Assembly: GCF_016086655.4 (NCBI RefSeq)
Contig: NC_052134.2
Coordinates: 31,991,971 to 32,055,970, forward strand
DNA: 64,000 nt
Origin: Lepeophtheirus salmonis
Lineage: Eukaryota; Arthropoda; Copepoda; Siphonostomatoida; Caligidae
Direction: 5' to 3'
The notes below the pieces were generated by a model that saw only the letters and a list, made by a program, of their open reading frames with translations, had not been told where the DNA came from and searched no databases. A program made the translations under genes and the position numbers. Below, one piece after another: positions 61,626 to 64,000 of the stretch; position 1 is the stretch's first letter; every line of letters starts with the position of its first letter.

Positions 61626-61705
61626 TTCGGTCATATGTCCTTTCGGCGAATTGGGCATTCGACAAATTGTCTTTTCGGCTAAACTGCATTCGGCAAGTGA
61701 CTTTC
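61626..61705. repeat. Degenerate TTCGGC minisatellite
   Basis: Four to five imperfect units about 17-20 bp apart: 'gtcctttcggcgaattggg', 'cattcgacaaattgt', 'cttttcggctaaactg', 'cattcggcaagtgac'. The core is '(t)ttcggcnaantg'. It stands out from the AT-rich surroundings by its CG dinucleotides. Confidence 0.55.
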
Positions 61706-62844
61706 TGTAAAAAAAGTTTTCTAGGACAAAGTTTCCGAGAACCTAATATAACAAAATTGTTCATTTGGCTTAATCATGCATGCTAAATTCATTTTCTCTG
61801 TTGTAGACGTATTTTACACTTTTTATCTACTCACTGCCTCAACTGGCAAAAGGAAACTTCTGTATTATTCTTTTTGTTCATTGTTAATTATTCATGTAAT
61901 TATATTCACACCACGAAGCTAGTATATAATAAACTCATGAAAAGCCTTACCACTGAGGACCATATACTATTGTTATGAACTTGAAATGAGCTTGAATGAA
62001 ATCTAAGGTCTCGATAAAAATATTCAAGGCCGTGAAATTGCAGTATTCGTATAAGGTCTTTATCCTAAATCTAATCATTGTGGTGTCGTATGCTGCAGAA
62101 GTGGAACCGACCCACCAAAGATTACACCTCTTGGCCATGAAATGAACTGTAAAATATTATTTCCTTCCTTGGTTTGAGAAGATAATCTTTGGAGGCTATT
62201 ACTTTTGCATATGCTTAAAATTGATTACTATAAACTGGCAATCTAAATGGAATTATATAAAATTTTCTTAAGTTTTTAACTTTTGGAATATCGTGCAGTA
62301 ATATTGTGATATATAGTTTTTTCCCTGATTTATGTTGTGACAAAATTACTCTGAGCTAATAAAACGGTCAGAGAGACTGTTTCGTTGTTTAAGGTAAAAT
62401 AATTTCTAAAATACAAAATTAATTCATTCATGTGGTAATATATAAATGTTATTGGCTGTTTGAAAGGATTGATGAGATATAAAGCCAATTTTATCTTAAT
62501 TGAAGATGACAGAGCGATTTTCAAAAAAACAAAAAAACAGTCATCCATAGTTCATTATTAGTTCTAGTGCTAATGGCAGAATTTTAAAAGTCATGAGTTA
62601 TCTTTAAAAGTCAGAAAAATGATCATTGCTAAAAAGGAAGGCATTTGGTATGCATATTTATTTGGCTAAAATAAATAAATTGTTACTGTTTACTAATTGT
62701 ATGATGTATATTAAAGTTTTCTATAGAACATACTAAATGAATAATAGACTAGAAGTTTAGATATAACACAAAATTTGAAATTTTCAAAGATTATTTAATA
62801 TTTTGATTGTTACATTTTTGGCCACAAAGAACATTAAGTTAATT
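61706..62844. other. AT-rich spacer
   Basis: Nothing recognised. The minus frames 61947-62138 and 62330-62548 have no motifs. Confidence 0.5.
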
Positions 62845-63440
62845 TACCAAGTGGTCCATTAAAATCTGAACATTTTGTATTTTAATCTTCAACAATATAT
62901 AATTTATTAATTAACAATAGCACTTCAAGAAAATTAATACTATAAATAGATGTGTGACTAACTCTCTTAATCATTAATGTAGCCTCCGTTAGTGGCAATG
63001 ATGGATTGTAGGGGGCGGCGGAAGGCCTGATACCTGCTGTAGATGTAGTCCTTTGTCATGGCGTTCTAGTGCAGACTGACAGTCTTTTTTAGACCATTAG
63101 TGTAGGTTGATGAACACTGCAGGCCTTCCCCCTCGATATGCACCCAAAAGATGCAGTTGAAAGGGGTAAGCATCAGGGAGGAAGAGGAAGGGGTCTAAAG
63201 TGTCAAAAAAGAGTTCAAAGGAACTCAATAGACTGATCCATTCTTTCATTGCTGGTGTCAAAAGTGGCTCTCCAATATCACAAGGCTCTTTCCACCCCCT
63301 TTGTTTGTAGCTCTCTAGACAGTCTGGTGTGAAACCCTGGGATATCTTGAATGGTCATTCACAGACTTGGGTTGATTGGTATGGGATGTTTTCTTTAACT
63401 CAACCGGGTTGAGCTTGTTTTTTTTTAGAGAGCCCTTCTT
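62845..63440 (-). mobile_element. Non-autonomous Tc1/mariner element, copy 2, one end missing
   Basis: Second copy of the element at 12053-12874, same orientation. The left TIR 'taccaagtggtccattaaaa' starts at 62845. The two copies share 'tataatttattaattaacaa', 'ctataaatagatgtgt', 'aacactgcaggccttcccc' and 'cacaaggctctttccac'. The minus-strand transposase remnant ends in RYQAFRRPLQSIIATNGGYI, ND and a stop near 62966. The third catalytic block is scrambled by frameshifts (SSLMLTPFNCIFW, then VHIEGEGLQCSS). The same internal deletion as in copy 1 lies at about 63195-63215. Similarity is lost at about 63440, so the right TIR is missing. Confidence 0.78.
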
Positions 63441-63459
63441 CTTCTCAGAAATGCAAATT

Positions 63460-63929
63460 ATTGAAAGCCATTGTGTCATTTTCCCAACAAATCTGTTCTC
63501 AAAATATATCCATCGTTGCATTCTACATCTCCTCGCAAATATGAAAAATGGTGAAACACTATTTCCTTCTCCATTCGAGTCTGACAACGGTGATTTCCAT
63601 GGACAGTTTCTCTGGCTTCAATATCTACATTTATACAAGATTTGGATTTCCATAGTTTCTACGGCTTTATTATTGACTGTCGATGTGAAAAGAATTTTGA
63701 TCCTACGACGAGAATCAGAGCTATAGGGGAACTTACCGAACGCGAAGGAATCCATTCATTAAAATGTAAAAGATTGCAGTACCCTGCATTGACCTTTTTA
63801 GAGCAGTTCCCTTCTTTAACTTCTATAGAACAAGTTGATAATCCTATCAACATTTTTGAAGATGTTTATAATTCTATTGACAATGGAGATCCTCCTTCAT
63901 TTTTTTCTAAGGTTAAACTGTCTCCATAA
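63460..63929 (+). CDS. Unidentified open frames at the window edge
   Basis: Two overlapping frames, 63376-63723 and 63642-63926, look like one coding region broken by a frameshift near 63.65-63.72 kb. The first contains KYIHRCILHLLANMKNGETL and FPSPFESDNGDFHGQF. The second has REGIHSLKCKRLQYPALTFL and NIFEDVYNSIDNGDPPSFFS and ends at a stop. The start of the first frame lies inside the adjoining mariner remnant, so any real coding region begins after about 63440. I do not recognise the product. The composition is protein-like, so it could be an exon, a pseudogene or part of another element. Confidence 0.3.
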
Positions 63930-64000
63930 AAGCTGGGCATTTAAAAAAAAAAAGGCAAAAACTTTAGATTCTTTACTTGGGGAACGCTTGTTCATTTTGG

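Noticed and set aside
1..64000. CRISPR array, prokaryotic operon or phage-like system
   Set aside because: No regularly spaced repeats, no ribosome-binding-site/operon organisation and no prokaryotic gene families; introns, LINE, hAT and mariner relics show this is a eukaryotic genome.

Overview
This is eukaryotic, AT-rich DNA with no intact protein-coding gene. It has no operons and no convincing tRNA or rRNA, but it holds many decayed transposable elements with long AT-rich spacers between them. The mixture of families points to an arthropod: Tc1/mariner relics with about 37 residues between the second and third catalytic acids, one Mos1-like mariner, hAT, MULE, a Jockey/R1-type LINE and a gypsy-type retroelement. 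The style of the DD37D transposases reminds me of caligid copepods (salmon-louse type genomes). That is recognition from memory, not a test.

Layout. 0.9-12.9 kb: several Tc1/mariner fragments, a zinc-finger hAT relic (5.4-7.2 kb), a nearly full-length but frameshifted DD37D transposase on the minus strand (10.9-11.8 kb), and a TIR-bounded internally deleted Tc1/mariner element (12.05-12.87 kb). 12.9-35.7 kb: mostly empty AT-rich DNA with two hAT-like MITEs (16.7 and 25.9 kb), an unidentified pseudogene (21.0-21.5 kb), a Mos1-like mariner relic (23.5-24.2 kb), a possible DIRS-like fragment (28.5-29.5 kb) and another TIR-bounded deletion derivative (31.9-32.7 kb). 35.7-47.3 kb: a BED-finger hAT-like relic with a short intron, a 155-bp repeat, a complete-ended mariner (37.54-38.55 kb), an unidentified two-exon relic (39.4-39.8 kb), a LINE (42.3-44.9 kb) and another mariner (46.5-47.3 kb). 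47.3-64 kb: spacer, a ~180-bp satellite (52.9-53.4 kb), the inverted partner of the 155-bp repeat (53.7 kb), a mariner end (54.06 kb), a 3'-truncated gypsy-type element (56.2-59.7 kb), a MULE relic (60.7-61.35 kb), a minisatellite (61.6 kb) and a second copy of the 12-kb deletion derivative (62.8-63.4 kb).

How the parts work together: no host pathway can be read here. The consistent biological theme is transposon decay and the amplification of non-autonomous derivatives. Several Tc1/mariner relics keep their ends, the N-terminal DNA-binding part and the C-terminal block but lack the middle of the transposase. Two copies 50 kb apart appear to share the same deletion junction. I did not find a new functional system. 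The most checkable leads are the 98-99% identical 155-bp inverted repeat pair, the shared deletion junction, and the unidentified exon-like relics at 21, 36 and 39 kb.
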